This document shows positions 48,883-57,836 of a stretch of DNA of 64,000 nt, one piece after another. The notes beneath the pieces are model-generated. The model ran no database searches. It had not been told where the DNA came from and saw only the letters and a list, made by a program, of their open reading frames with translations. Every line of letters starts with the position of its first letter. The first letter of the stretch is position 1. This DNA comes from Myxococcus sp. RHSTA-1-4. Its GTDB lineage: Bacteria; Myxococcota; Myxococcia; Myxococcales; Myxococcaceae. The stretch lies in assembly GCF_020037125.1 (NCBI RefSeq), contig NZ_JAIQDG010000001.1, forward strand, positions 186,001-250,000, given 5' to 3'. The translations under genes were made by a program, and so were the position numbers.

Positions 48883-49450
48883 GTCGGGCGCAGTCTCCCA
48901 TCTCAGGTTGGTTGTTGCTTCCGAGGAAGAAGCTCCATCCACTTCACAAAACACGCAGACGCGCAGGGCGGTTCAGATGCCGCTCTTCTTCCATTCCGAC
49001 CCAAGATTCCTAGGGTTGGTGGATATGTCTGCGATGACTGCCAGCCCATTTGTTTCTCTTCTGAAAGAACTGCGCCCCCGCTGGGTGATGGACTTGCGAC
49101 CACTCCCTTTGCTTGATCTGGGAGGCACTAACCGGAGGTGGTTCTTCGATTTCTTCCAGCAACACGGAATACAATATTGTGATGTGTCTGGACGCCTCGG
49201 AGTCTCGATGCGCAACGACGCAGCCCTGTGCTCAACGGATGCAGCTGTTGCTATCAATGCTCTGCTTTCCCAAGCGGCACCTGATCAACGCGGATCCATT
49301 GGTCCAATAATCGTCCTCCTAGAGGATGCCAGGAGCATTGAAATTGCGGAGCGCATTCTCCCTTCAGCCCTCAAACCTGCTCCGTTGGAAGGCTGGGAAA
49401 CCTATCTGCTGGATGCTCGGCTCCTATCCCGTTCAGTCCGGAGGGCATGA
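48875..49450 (+). CDS. Small DUF488-like partner of the deaminase, function unknown
   Basis: A 191-residue soluble protein whose ATG lies 8 bp before the end of the deaminase gene, so translation is coupled. After an apparently disordered 35-residue start it reads 'MPLFFHSDPRFLGLVDMSAM', then 'LRPRWVMDLRPLPLLDLG', 'FDFFQQHGIQYCDVSGRLG' and 'IGPIIVLLEDARSIEIAERI'. The order resembles DUF488 proteins (HS-N near the start, VDVR, GI-x-Y, then a strand and a helix), but similarity is low and their late Cys/His is missing. Its low-GC codon use matches the deaminase. It could be an effector, an activity modulator or an antitoxin. Confidence 0.6.
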   Translation: MARSGAVSHLRLVVASEEEAPSTSQNTQTRRAVQMPLFFHSDPRFLGLVDMSAMTASPFVSLLKELRPRWVMDLRPLPLLDLGGTNRRWFFDFFQQHGIQYCDVSGRLGVSMRNDAALCSTDAAVAINALLSQAAPDQRGSIGPIIVLLEDARSIEIAERILPSALKPAPLEGWETYLLDARLLSRSVRRA

Positions 49451-49574
49451 ACTCACTCTTCGCAAGGCATCCGACCGGCCGCTTGGCCCAGTACTTGGCG
49501 CCTCGACCTCTGTGTAAGTAAGCAGGCACTAGAGCGAGAGCGGATGTCAGGTGTCTAGTGTACATCCCTCACCC

Positions 49575-50939
49575 ATGGCGAAGGCGAAGACGCACTACAC
49601 CTGCCAGGCGTGCGGGTACCAGACGGCGAAGTGGCTCGGGAAGTGCCCGGACTGCGGCGCGTGGAGCTCGCTGCTGGAGGAGACGGAAGCGAAGGCGGAC
49701 GAGAAGCGCCCGGCATGGGGCGCCTCGGGTGGGGCCGCGCGGCCCATGCTGCTCAAGGACGTGAGCGGCGAGACGGAGGTGCGCCGCCGCACCGGCATCG
49801 CCGAGTTCGACCGTGTGCTGGGCGGGGGCGTGGTGAGCGGCTCCGTGGTGCTGCTGGGCGGAGACCCGGGCATCGGCAAGTCCACGCTGCTGCTGGCGGC
49901 CCTGGACAGGCTGGCGCGCCACGGGCCGGTGCTCTACGTGTCGGGTGAGGAGAGCCTGCGCCAGACGAAGATGCGCGCCGAGCGGCTGCGGGTGGAGGCG
50001 GAGGCCATCCACCTGTTCGCGGAGACGGACGCGGAGCGGGTGCTGGCGGCCGCCGAGTCGCTCAAGCCGCAGGCGCTAGTGGTGGACTCCATCCAGACCA
50101 TGTACCTGCCGGAATTGGGCAACGCGCCGGGCAGCATCACCCAGGTGCGCGAGGTGGCGGGGCGGCTGATGGCGTACGCCAAGCGCACGGGGGTGCCCAC
50201 CTTCATCGTGGGCCACGTGACGAAGGAGGGCTCCATCGCGGGCCCGCGCGTGCTGGAGCACATGGTGGACACCGTCCTCTACTTCGAGGGCGAGCGCGGC
50301 CACCCGTTCCGCATCCTCCGCGCACACAAGAACCGCTTCGGCTCCACGAACGAGATTGGCGTCTTCGAGATGAAGGGCGCGGGGCTGGTGGAGGTGTCGG
50401 ACCCGTCCGCCCTCTTCCTCTCCGAGCGGCCGGTGGGCAAGTCGGGCAGCGTCGTCACCAGCACGCTGAACGGCACGAGGCCCCTGCTGGTGGAGGTGCA
50501 GGCGCTGGTGGCGCCCACGGGCTACGGCACCGCGCGGCGCACGGCCATTGGCGTGGACGGCAACCGCGTGGCGCTGCTGGCGGCGGTGCTGGAGAAGAAG
50601 GAGGAGATTCCGCTGGTGGGCTGCGACCTCTTCGTCAACGTGGCGGGCGGAATGCAGCTCAGCGAGCCCGCCTGTGATTTGGCGGTGTGCGCGGCGCTGG
50701 TGAGCAGCCTGCAGAACCGGCCGATGGACCCGCACACGCTGGTGCTGGGCGAGGTGGGCCTGGCGGGCGAGGTGCGTGCGGTGGGCCAGGTGGAGCCCCG
50801 GCTGGCGGAGGCCGCGAAGATGGGTTTCCAGCGCGTGGTGATGCCGGCAGGCAGCGCGCGGCGGCTGGAGAGCGCCGGGAAGATGCGGGTGGTGGGCGTG
50901 GAGACGCTCAGCGAGGCGCTGGCGGCGATGTTCGACTGA
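49575..50939 (+). CDS. radA: DNA repair protein RadA
   Basis: A 454-residue recombination helicase that promotes branch migration. It has a C4 zinc finger (Cys10, Cys13, Cys24, Cys27), Walker A 'GGDPGIGKSTLLLAAL', the RadA-specific 'HKNRFGSTNEIGVFEM', and a C-terminal Lon-like domain ('VGCDLFVNVAGGMQLSEPACDLA'). It is a core gene that marks the right edge of the low-GC island. Confidence 0.96.
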   Translation: MAKAKTHYTCQACGYQTAKWLGKCPDCGAWSSLLEETEAKADEKRPAWGASGGAARPMLLKDVSGETEVRRRTGIAEFDRVLGGGVVSGSVVLLGGDPGIGKSTLLLAALDRLARHGPVLYVSGEESLRQTKMRAERLRVEAEAIHLFAETDAERVLAAAESLKPQALVVDSIQTMYLPELGNAPGSITQVREVAGRLMAYAKRTGVPTFIVGHVTKEGSIAGPRVLEHMVDTVLYFEGERGHPFRILRAHKNRFGSTNEIGVFEMKGAGLVEVSDPSALFLSERPVGKSGSVVTSTLNGTRPLLVEVQALVAPTGYGTARRTAIGVDGNRVALLAAVLEKKEEIPLVGCDLFVNVAGGMQLSEPACDLAVCAALVSSLQNRPMDPHTLVLGEVGLAGEVRAVGQVEPRLAEAAKMGFQRVVMPAGSARRLESAGKMRVVGVETLSEALAAMFD

Positions 50940-50979
50940 GAGGTCCGGACACCGCGCGCCAGCTCGGGGGGCGCGGGAC

Positions 50980-51873
50980 TCAGCCCTTCGCGGCCATGAA
51001 GTCGCGCAGTGCGCGGACGACCTCCTTCGGCCGCTCCAGCGTGAGCCCGTGGCCGCACTCGGGGAACTTCCGGAGGGTGAAGTCCTTCACGTACTGCTCC
51101 AGCCCGACGAGGCCGTCCTGGAGGAGGTAGGGGTCCTGCTCTCCCCACAGGATGAGCACGGGCACCTTCACCTGCAGTTGCTCGGGAGAGAGCCCGTCCA
51201 CCAGGTTTCCGCCACCGGGGTTGCCCTGGCCGTCCGGCGGGCCGAGCCGCGCGGCGCGGTAATAGTCGAGCCCCGCCTTCATCGCCCCGGGCTGGCGCCA
51301 CGCCTCCAGCCAGTCGTTGATGTCCCCCTCACTCAGGTCCGCCCCACGTGAGCGCACGTCCGCGAAGAGGGCCTGCCGTCCGAAGGCGAAGTCGTTGGCC
51401 ATGAGCGTGGCCTCGGAGCCCGGGGCGCGGAAGGCCAGCATGTACTGGCTGGCCTCCTGCTGCCGCGGGTTCTCCCGCAAATCACGCAGGAAGAGCGCGG
51501 GGTGCGTGATGTTGATGGCGGCGAAGCGCTTCACCGTGTCGGGGTGGCGCAGCAGGTAGCTCCACCCCAGCAGGGCGCCCCAGTCCTGGCACACCAGGGT
51601 GACCTGCTTCACCCCCAGGTGGTCCACCAGCCCGCGCACGTCCGCCACCAGGTGCTGGATGCCGTAGGCCTCCACGTCCTCCGGACGTGACGTCCGGTTG
51701 TAGCCGCGCAGGTCCGGCGCGATGACGCGGCAGTCCTTCGCCAGGTCCGCCATCACCCGCTTCCACACGCCCCAGTACTCCGGAAAGCCGTGCAGGAAGA
51801 GGACGGGCTCGCCCTCCCCCGCCGTCACGTAGTGCATGCGGATGCCATTCACGTCCGCGTATTCGTGCTTCAT
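50980..51873 (-). CDS. Alpha/beta-fold hydrolase, epoxide-hydrolase-like
   Basis: A 297-residue hydrolase with the oxyanion motif 'FLHGFPEYWGVW' (near residue 30), the nucleophile elbow 'VCQDWGALLGW' with Asp as the nucleophile as in epoxide hydrolases and haloalkane dehalogenases, the acid in 'WGEQDPYL', and the His in 'ECGHGLTLERP'. A GAGGAG ribosome-binding site lies 6 bp before the ATG. The ATG overlaps the stop of the luciferase-like remnant upstream (ATGA). Confidence 0.88.
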   Translation of the reverse strand: MKHEYADVNGIRMHYVTAGEGEPVLFLHGFPEYWGVWKRVMADLAKDCRVIAPDLRGYNRTSRPEDVEAYGIQHLVADVRGLVDHLGVKQVTLVCQDWGALLGWSYLLRHPDTVKRFAAINITHPALFLRDLRENPRQQEASQYMLAFRAPGSEATLMANDFAFGRQALFADVRSRGADLSEGDINDWLEAWRQPGAMKAGLDYYRAARLGPPDGQGNPGGGNLVDGLSPEQLQVKVPVLILWGEQDPYLLQDGLVGLEQYVKDFTLRKFPECGHGLTLERPKEVVRALRDFMAAKG

Positions 51874-52040
51874 GTCCGTGCTCCTCGTGCTCCCGGTGCG
51901 GGGGCAGGTCTCCTCGAGACATACGGAGCCTGGCCACCCGGCTGGCGATGGAGCCCGGCACTGTGCCCTACGGCGCCGTGGTCGTCGCCGGTCCAGTGCT
52001 CCTTCGGGTGTTGCATCTCCGAGAAGATGTCGAGCCGCAT
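51870..52040 (-). pseudogene. Remnant of a luciferase-like flavin monooxygenase gene
   Basis: A perfect AGGAGGGGA ribosome-binding site precedes an ATG at 52038-52040. The first residues 'MRLDIFSEMQHPKEHW' match the start of bacterial luciferase-like (LLM) monooxygenases, normally about 350 residues long. After about 22 residues the similarity ends, and the frame closes after 56 residues with a TGA overlapping the hydrolase ATG. A large in-frame deletion of an LLM gene that once headed this operon is the simplest explanation. Confidence 0.55.
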
Positions 52041-52427
52041 GTCCCCTCCTGGGTGGAGTGAGCCTGGGACAGTCCCGGCGGCAAGCCTGTATCGCCTGCA
52101 ATCCAGTGAATCACCGGGCAAGGATGTTTTCGAGCGCGGACCGCTGTCTTGTATAATTGAAACTCCATGCTTCGCATGCAGCCGGCCGTGCGCCCCGCGC
52201 CACGAAGGCAGGCACGCCCACCTTGCGAGACATTGCTCCTTCCCGCCCTTCCCAGGCGCATGTCCCTCGGGGACCAGGGGCCTGTTCCTCCGCCAACCCC
52301 AGACACTGATAACCGTTCTCGGTGCTGAAATACCTCACCCCATGCCTTGAATGGCGATGGAGAGTCCTGCTGTTTGTGGCGCCACCCGCCAGGCCCCCCC
52401 TCGACTCGACCTGGCGGCTGGAGCCCC
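52041..52427. other. Gene-free divergent region before the chitinase gene
   Basis: No supported gene. It contains a TATAAT hexamer at 52152-52157 on the plus strand, unusual in this GC-rich sequence, with only a poor match to a -35 box (TTTTCG or TTTCGA, 18-19 bp upstream). It may hold the chitinase promoter, leaving a long 5' leader of about 270 bp, and on the other strand the promoter for the hydrolase unit. Confidence 0.4.
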
Positions 52428-54356
52428 ATGAAAAAACAGCTCGCGTGGTTCATGTTGGCGGTCGGAGCGCAGCTCACCGCGTGCGGTGGCGCGTCCGACC
52501 TCGAAGGCACGCTTCCGGAGGGCTCCGCCCCGGAGTTTCCACCTCAAGAGGCTTCCCCGCCTCCCGTCCCCGTTGACGTGACACCCGCCGCGGTGGGCGA
52601 CACCACCCTCTACGCGGACGCGCTCGGCTCGGGCTGGGCGGACTGGTCCTGGGCCACGCACAACCTCGCGGTGACATCCCCCGTTGCCTCCGGTACGCGC
52701 GCCATCTCCGCGACGTTCGGCCCCTGGACGGGCCTCTACTTCCACAACGCGGGGGTCCCCACCGCGGGGCTCCAGTACCTGGAGCTGCAGGTCCACGGCG
52801 GCGCGACGGCCAACCCCGCCCTCACCGCGTACGCCACCGTCGCCAACCAGGCGCGCCCCACGGTGAGGGTCAACCCGTACTGTGATGGCGGCATCATCAG
52901 GGCCGGAGCCTGGACGCGGTGCCGCGTGCCCCTGTCCGCGCTCGGCGTGGCCAACGTCACGCTGGACGGCATCGTCCTCCAGGAGGGCGCCGGCCGCTCG
53001 CTGCCGGTGATGTACTTCGACAACCTCCGCCTCGTCGCATCCACGGCACCCACGGTGAGCATCACCGTGAGCCCCACCAGCGCGTCGCTCGCGCCGGGCG
53101 CCACGCGGACCTTCACGGCTTCCGTGACGGGCAGCACCCACACGGCGGTGACCTGGTCCGTCCAGCAGGGCCCGGCCGGCGGCACCATCACCTCCGGCGG
53201 CGTGTACACCGCGCCGCAGACGGCGGGCACATACCAGGTCATCGCCACCAGCCAGGCGGACACGACGAAGAAGGCCACCGCCACCGTCACCGTCACCGCG
53301 CCCACCCCGGGCGGCACCGGCAAGTGGGTGTCGGGTTATTACACCGGCTGGAACGCGGACATGTACCCGCCGGACAAGGTCGACTTCAGCGCGATGACGC
53401 ACATCATGGTCGGCCGCGCCACGCCCCGGCCGGACGGCACCGTGAGCGCGGCCTTCGACAATGACAACGGCCCGCAGATTGCGCGCACCCTCGCCACGCG
53501 GGCCCACGCGGCCGGCCGCAAGGCCCTCATCATGGTGGGCGGCGCCGGTGAGCACGACAACTGGGTGGGCGCCGCCAGCAACGCCAACCGGGCGAGGTTC
53601 GTCCAGAACCTGCTCGCCGCCATGGACAGCCTCGGCTACGACGGCCTCGACCTCGACTGGGAGCCCGTCGAGACGGCCGACAAGCCCAACCTGCTCGCGC
53701 TGGTGAAGGAGCTGCGCGCGGCGCGCCCGGGCATGCTGCTCACCTTCCCCATCGGGTGGATCAACATCAACATGCCCACGGACGCGGACCCCTGGTTCGC
53801 CAACCTCGTCCCCTACGTGGACCAGATCAACGTCATGTCCTACGAAATGGTGGGCCCGTGGGACGGCTGGCAGTCCTGGTACACCTCCGCGCTCCAGGGA
53901 CACTCCGGCAACCGCCCGACCTCCGTGTCCGCCAGCCTCAACGGCTGGGTGGGCGCGGGCATCCCCAAGGCCAAACTGGGCATGGGCATCCCCTTCTACG
54001 GAATGGCCTGGCGCAACATCACCGGCCCGTACCAGGACTTCACCCACTGGTCCGACTACGTGGGCAGCGACAACTCCTTCCCGTACAAGAAAATCCTGCA
54101 GCTCTCCGCGTCGGGGACGTACCACTGGGACGCGGTGGCCGCGGCCAGCTACCTCACGTTCAGCACTCCCGTGGAGGACGGCACCGTGCGCTGGATTTCC
54201 TACGACAGCCCGCAGGCCATCGCCGCCAAGGGCGCATACACGCGCGACAACGGCTTCGGCGGCACCATCATCTGGTCCATCAACCAGGGCTGCACCGACC
54301 CCACCACCGGCGCCAACCCACTGCTGGACGCGGTGAGGAGCGCCTTCCTTCAGTAG
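52428..54356 (+). CDS. Secreted GH18 chitinase (lipoprotein-like signal)
   Basis: A 642-residue exported enzyme with a signal peptide ending 'QLTACGG', where Cys may be lipidated, and a Pro-rich linker. An N-terminal beta-sandwich domain follows (about residues 58-205, expansin/CBM-like), then an Ig-like Big-type domain ('SITVSPTSASLAPGATRTF', about 210-290), then a GH18 TIM barrel. The catalytic motif DGLDLDWE is at 405-412 (Glu412 the acid/base), and 'QINVMSYEM' and a terminal Trp in 'TIIWSINQGC' are present. It would hydrolyse chitin or a related beta-1,4-linked polymer, in keeping with predatory life. Confidence 0.92.
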   Translation: MKKQLAWFMLAVGAQLTACGGASDLEGTLPEGSAPEFPPQEASPPPVPVDVTPAAVGDTTLYADALGSGWADWSWATHNLAVTSPVASGTRAISATFGPWTGLYFHNAGVPTAGLQYLELQVHGGATANPALTAYATVANQARPTVRVNPYCDGGIIRAGAWTRCRVPLSALGVANVTLDGIVLQEGAGRSLPVMYFDNLRLVASTAPTVSITVSPTSASLAPGATRTFTASVTGSTHTAVTWSVQQGPAGGTITSGGVYTAPQTAGTYQVIATSQADTTKKATATVTVTAPTPGGTGKWVSGYYTGWNADMYPPDKVDFSAMTHIMVGRATPRPDGTVSAAFDNDNGPQIARTLATRAHAAGRKALIMVGGAGEHDNWVGAASNANRARFVQNLLAAMDSLGYDGLDLDWEPVETADKPNLLALVKELRAARPGMLLTFPIGWININMPTDADPWFANLVPYVDQINVMSYEMVGPWDGWQSWYTSALQGHSGNRPTSVSASLNGWVGAGIPKAKLGMGIPFYGMAWRNITGPYQDFTHWSDYVGSDNSFPYKKILQLSASGTYHWDAVAAASYLTFSTPVEDGTVRWISYDSPQAIAAKGAYTRDNGFGGTIIWSINQGCTDPTTGANPLLDAVRSAFLQ

Positions 54357-54416
54357 CGGGGAGGGAGCACGGCCGGTGACACCCGAGCGGCGTCACCGGC
54401 CCCTTCCGGGCTCGGG

Positions 54417-55010
54417 TCAGGTCGCCGGAGGCATCTCCGGGAGGAGCGCGGGATTCGTCCCCGGCGCGCCCTCGGGCAGGACGGCGTAGCGGAGCAGCAC
54501 CACGCCGTTCTTGTAGACCTTGGTGGACAGCAGCTCCAGGCTGCTCACGTTCCGCAGCCGCGTGACGAGCGGAACGCCCGAGCCCAGCAGCAGCGGGTTC
54601 AGCTTGAGCACCACCTCGTCGACGAGCCCCGCTTCCAGCAGCATCGACGCGAAGTTCGCGCCGCCGGCGAGGTAGATGTCCTTGCCCTGCTGCTCCTTCA
54701 GCCGCCGGATGACGCCAATCGCGTCCTCGGAGACGAGCTTCACGCGAGGGTTGGGACTCTCCTTCATGGTGCGCGTGAAGACATACGTCTCCATCATCGG
54801 ATAGGGGTCCGTCACCCCCATCTTCAACCCGGGCTCGTAGGTGCGCCGGCCCATCACCACCGTGCCATAGGTGGAGAAGGACGCGCTGTAGTCGGCGATA
54901 TGCTCGCTGTCCTTCACCAGGCGCTCCTGCAAGAAGGCGCCCCAGGTGTCGTCCTCGTGGGCGATGAAGCCGTCGGTGGTGGAAGCAACGTGGTACTTGA
55001 GCTTACGCAT
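54417..55010 (-). CDS. Dihydrofolate-reductase/RibD-C family reductase
   Basis: A 197-residue NADPH-dependent reductase-like protein of the YyaP/RibD C-terminal group. It has 'HVASTTDGFIAHEDDTWGAF', 'TVVMGRRTYEPGLKMG', 'DIYLAGGANFASMLLEAGLVDE' and 'LNPLLLGSGVPL'. The true substrate of this group is often unknown. An AGGAG ribosome-binding site 7 bp upstream supports the ATG at 55010. Confidence 0.85.
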   Translation of the reverse strand: MRKLKYHVASTTDGFIAHEDDTWGAFLQERLVKDSEHIADYSASFSTYGTVVMGRRTYEPGLKMGVTDPYPMMETYVFTRTMKESPNPRVKLVSEDAIGVIRRLKEQQGKDIYLAGGANFASMLLEAGLVDEVVLKLNPLLLGSGVPLVTRLRNVSSLELLSTKVYKNGVVLLRYAVLPEGAPGTNPALLPEMPPAT

Positions 55011-55440
55011 ACGGATATCTCCTGAGCTGCGCATGCGCCCGGCGCACCGGGCGGACGGTGAATGGGATTCGCGGCGGGGACTCGGTCAGGCCAACGCAGG
55101 GGACGGCAAGCCTTGACGCACCACGGCCGGGATGCCGGGGCGACGAGGGCGGTCACTCAATGCGTTGTCAGCGAGAGGAGGTCATGGGACGACGCCGTGA
55201 GGCGCCGATGCCCCGTATACGCCTGCCTTCCGTGCATTTGCAACCCTGCCTCATCGGACCGGGGGCGGGCAAAGCACGGAACAGGACATCCGCCGCCTCC
55301 ATTGCCAGGAGCCCGGTCATCCTCTCGGGAGGGCGCCGGGCTCTTCGCGCCCGAGGCCTGGCGGCCGTCCGGTCACGAAGCACATCGGCGCGCTCCCCCC
55401 ACGAGGGGGGCACTGTGCCTCCCCCGGAATAGGAGAAGCC
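55011..55440. other. Intergenic region with a C6/G6 hairpin before the NlpC/P60 gene
   Basis: No supported gene in 430 bp. An ATG at 55183 has AGGAGG only 2 bp upstream, too close, and the frame's Arg-rich product has no family character. A perfect 6-bp GC hairpin, CCCCCC-ACGA-GGGGGG (55395-55410), ends 30 bp before the next start codon and could act in the leader of that mRNA. Confidence 0.4.
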
Positions 55441-56295
55441 ATGCCTGAACAGGAAACGTACATGCCAACGCCGGGCCGGGCCCCCAAGGCCGACCCCATC
55501 CTCAAGGAGGGCTCGAGGGGAGACGCCGTCAAGGAGCTACAGATGCTGCTCGCCAGAGCCGGGTTCAGCGCGGGAGCGGCCGACGGAATCTTCGGGGCGA
55601 TGACGAAGACTGCGGTGATGAACTTCCAGCGCGCTCGAGGGCTGACGGTGGACGGCATCGTCGGCCCGGCCACCTGGGCCGCGCTGAGGGGGGCCATCAC
55701 GCCCGAGCCCACGCCCGTGAGCGAGCTGCGCACGAAAATCATCGCGGAAGCGCAGTGGGGCATCTCGAACACCAGCTCCATCCACTACAAGCAACTGCGC
55801 CCCATGGACGGCATCAACCAGCGGCGCAAGCTGCCGCTCAACACCGACTGCTCCGGGTTCGTCACGCTCTGCTACAAGTGGGCGGGCGCGTCCGACCCCA
55901 ACGGCCTGGGCTACAACGGCCAGGGGTACACGGGCACGCTGCTGAGCTACCTCAGCCGCATCTCGCAGTCCCAGGTGCAGGCGGGGGACCTGGTCCTCTG
56001 GGCCCGTAACGGCAAGGGAGAGCACGTCGCCCTGGTCCTCGAGCCGGGCAGCGACCCGATGCTCGTGTCCCACGGCGAGGAGTCCGGTCCCTACAAGGTC
56101 CGGTTCTCCTCCTCCAACCGCTACCACTCGGGCGCGGACGTGTACTGGTTGAGGCTGTCCTCCGTCGACGGCGTCACCCGCGAGGCCCCACCCGAAGCGC
56201 TCCGGGCGCCACCACCCCAGGTCATCGGCGCAACGGACGCGCCCAGCGAGGTCGGACTGTCGCGCGAGGCCGTGCCCCCGCCTGGCAAGCACTGA
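55441..56295 (+). CDS. Peptidoglycan-binding NlpC/P60-type hydrolase
   Basis: A 284-residue protein with an N-terminal PG_binding_1 domain ('LKEGSRGDAVKELQMLLARAG' to 'DGIVGPATWAAL', residues about 20-82) and an NlpC/P60-like Cys peptidase domain with the nucleophile in 'TDCSGFVTLCYKWAG' and the His in 'GKGEHVALVLEPG'. No signal peptide is seen, so export would need another route. A GGAG-type ribosome-binding site precedes the ATG. It probably cleaves peptidoglycan stem peptides of self or prey. Confidence 0.85.
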   Translation: MPEQETYMPTPGRAPKADPILKEGSRGDAVKELQMLLARAGFSAGAADGIFGAMTKTAVMNFQRARGLTVDGIVGPATWAALRGAITPEPTPVSELRTKIIAEAQWGISNTSSIHYKQLRPMDGINQRRKLPLNTDCSGFVTLCYKWAGASDPNGLGYNGQGYTGTLLSYLSRISQSQVQAGDLVLWARNGKGEHVALVLEPGSDPMLVSHGEESGPYKVRFSSSNRYHSGADVYWLRLSSVDGVTREAPPEALRAPPPQVIGATDAPSEVGLSREAVPPPGKH

Positions 56296-56351
56296 CGGCC
56301 TGACGCGAGGCCTGCCGGGGCGCCGGGGCTCGGCTAGAGTCCGCCGCGCCC

Positions 56352-57836
56352 ATGGCCGACACAGCCCGACACGCCTCGCGGTGGAGGGACGCACTGGGGT
56401 CGCTCCCGGTGCGGCTGCTGGTGGCGTTCCTCGTGCCCACGCTGCTCTTCGTCGCGGTGGCGGGCACGGCGGTGTACCAGCTCGCGCGCGCCATCCTCGA
56501 GGAGGAGCTGGGCACCAGCCTCTCCGCCATCGCCGCCGCCACCGCCAGCCAGGTCAACGGCGAGCGCATGCTGACGGTGGAGCCCGGGGACGACGTGGCC
56601 GGCACCCGCACGTGGCGCAACCTGGCGCGGCTGCTGGAAGGCATACGCGAGGCCAGCGGCGTGCGCCGCGTGTATGCCGTGGACGTGCAGGGCCGCGTGC
56701 GCGTGGACGTGGGCGGCGGACTGCCGGTGGGCGTGGAGGTGCCGGAGCTGGCCCGGGACAGGCTGGAGCTGGCCCGCGTCTTCGCCGGGGAGCGCGCCGC
56801 CAGCCAGGTGCTCTTCACCGGCACCGACGGGAATCTCTACAAGACGGGCTATGCCCCGGTGCGCCATGAGGGCCACGTGGTGGGCGCCGTGGCGGTGGAG
56901 GGCAGCGCCGACTTCTTCGGCCCGCTGCAGCGGCTGTCGCGCACCTTCGCCATCATGGGGACGGTGGCGCTCGCCGCGCTGGCCGTCATCGCGCTGCTCA
57001 CCGCGCGCGGGCTGGCCCGGCCGCTGCGGCGGCTCATGGACTCCGCGCTGCGCATCGGCCGGGGTGACCTGACCACGCCCGTTCCCTCGGAGCCCACGCG
57101 CGAAATCGGCGTGCTGGCGCGCGAGCTGGAGGTCATGCGCGGCGCGCTGGAGAGCCGGGACAGGCAGCTCAAGATGATGCTGGCCGGCGTGGCCCACGAG
57201 GTGCGCAACCCCATTGGAGGCATCGCCCTCTTCTCCGGACTCCTCCAGGAGGACCTCCAGGCGGGCGCCCACTCCGAGGCCGGCGAGCACGTGGCGCGCA
57301 TCCAGCGAGAGGTGGCCTACCTCCAGCACATCGTCGAGGACTTCCTCGCCTTCGCCCGCGAGCAGCCGCTGGCGCGCGCCCCGGTGGAGGCCCCCGCGCT
57401 GCTGTCCGGCGCCTGCGAACTGCTCGCCGCCGAGGCCGCCGCCCGCGGCGTCGCCGTGGAGGTGGAGGCCGCGCCCGCGGCGCTGGAGGCGGACGGCAGC
57501 CTGCTCACCGCCGCGCTGGTGAACCTGGTGAAGAACGCGGTGCAGGCCTCGCCTCCGGGAGGCCGGGTGCGAGTGTCCGGCGCCGCCACGAACGGCCGCT
57601 ACACCATCCAGGTGCGCGACACCGGCCCCGGCGTGCCCGAGTCCGAGCGCGAGCGCATCTTCGAGCCCTTCTTCACCACGCGGGAGAAGGGCACGGGCCT
57701 GGGCCTGCCGCTGGCGCGCAAGATTGCCCTCGCACACGGAGGCGACCTGAGGCTCGCCTCCGTCCCCGGTGACACCACCTTCAGCCTCACGCTGCCGCTG
57801 GGCGCGGAAGGCGCGGGCATCAGCCCGCCGAGGTGA
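56352..57836 (+). CDS. Membrane sensor histidine kinase
   Basis: A 494-residue kinase with TM1 (about residues 20-45), a periplasmic sensor domain (about 46-195), TM2 ('IMGTVALAALAVIALLTARGL'), a HAMP domain, a HisKA domain with 'VAHEVRNPIGGIALFSG' (phospho-His282), and a HATPase_c domain with N box 'NLVKNAVQA', 'DTGPGVPE' and 'GTGLGLPLARKI'. No response regulator gene is adjacent, so it is an orphan here. Its end overlaps the convergent chemoreceptor gene by 17 bp. Confidence 0.92.
   Translation: MADTARHASRWRDALGSLPVRLLVAFLVPTLLFVAVAGTAVYQLARAILEEELGTSLSAIAAATASQVNGERMLTVEPGDDVAGTRTWRNLARLLEGIREASGVRRVYAVDVQGRVRVDVGGGLPVGVEVPELARDRLELARVFAGERAASQVLFTGTDGNLYKTGYAPVRHEGHVVGAVAVEGSADFFGPLQRLSRTFAIMGTVALAALAVIALLTARGLARPLRRLMDSALRIGRGDLTTPVPSEPTREIGVLARELEVMRGALESRDRQLKMMLAGVAHEVRNPIGGIALFSGLLQEDLQAGAHSEAGEHVARIQREVAYLQHIVEDFLAFAREQPLARAPVEAPALLSGACELLAAEAAARGVAVEVEAAPAALEADGSLLTAALVNLVKNAVQASPPGGRVRVSGAATNGRYTIQVRDTGPGVPESERERIFEPFFTTREKGTGLGLPLARKIALAHGGDLRLASVPGDTTFSLTLPLGAEGAGISPPR

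Noticed and set aside
49451-49574. Attachment site or flanking direct repeat bounding the low-GC island
   Set aside because: No tRNA gene, integrase or convincing direct repeat could be found by eye at either edge.
55183-55432. An Arg-rich ORF with AGGAGG near its ATG
   Set aside because: The spacing of 2 bp is too short for initiation and the product has no recognisable character.
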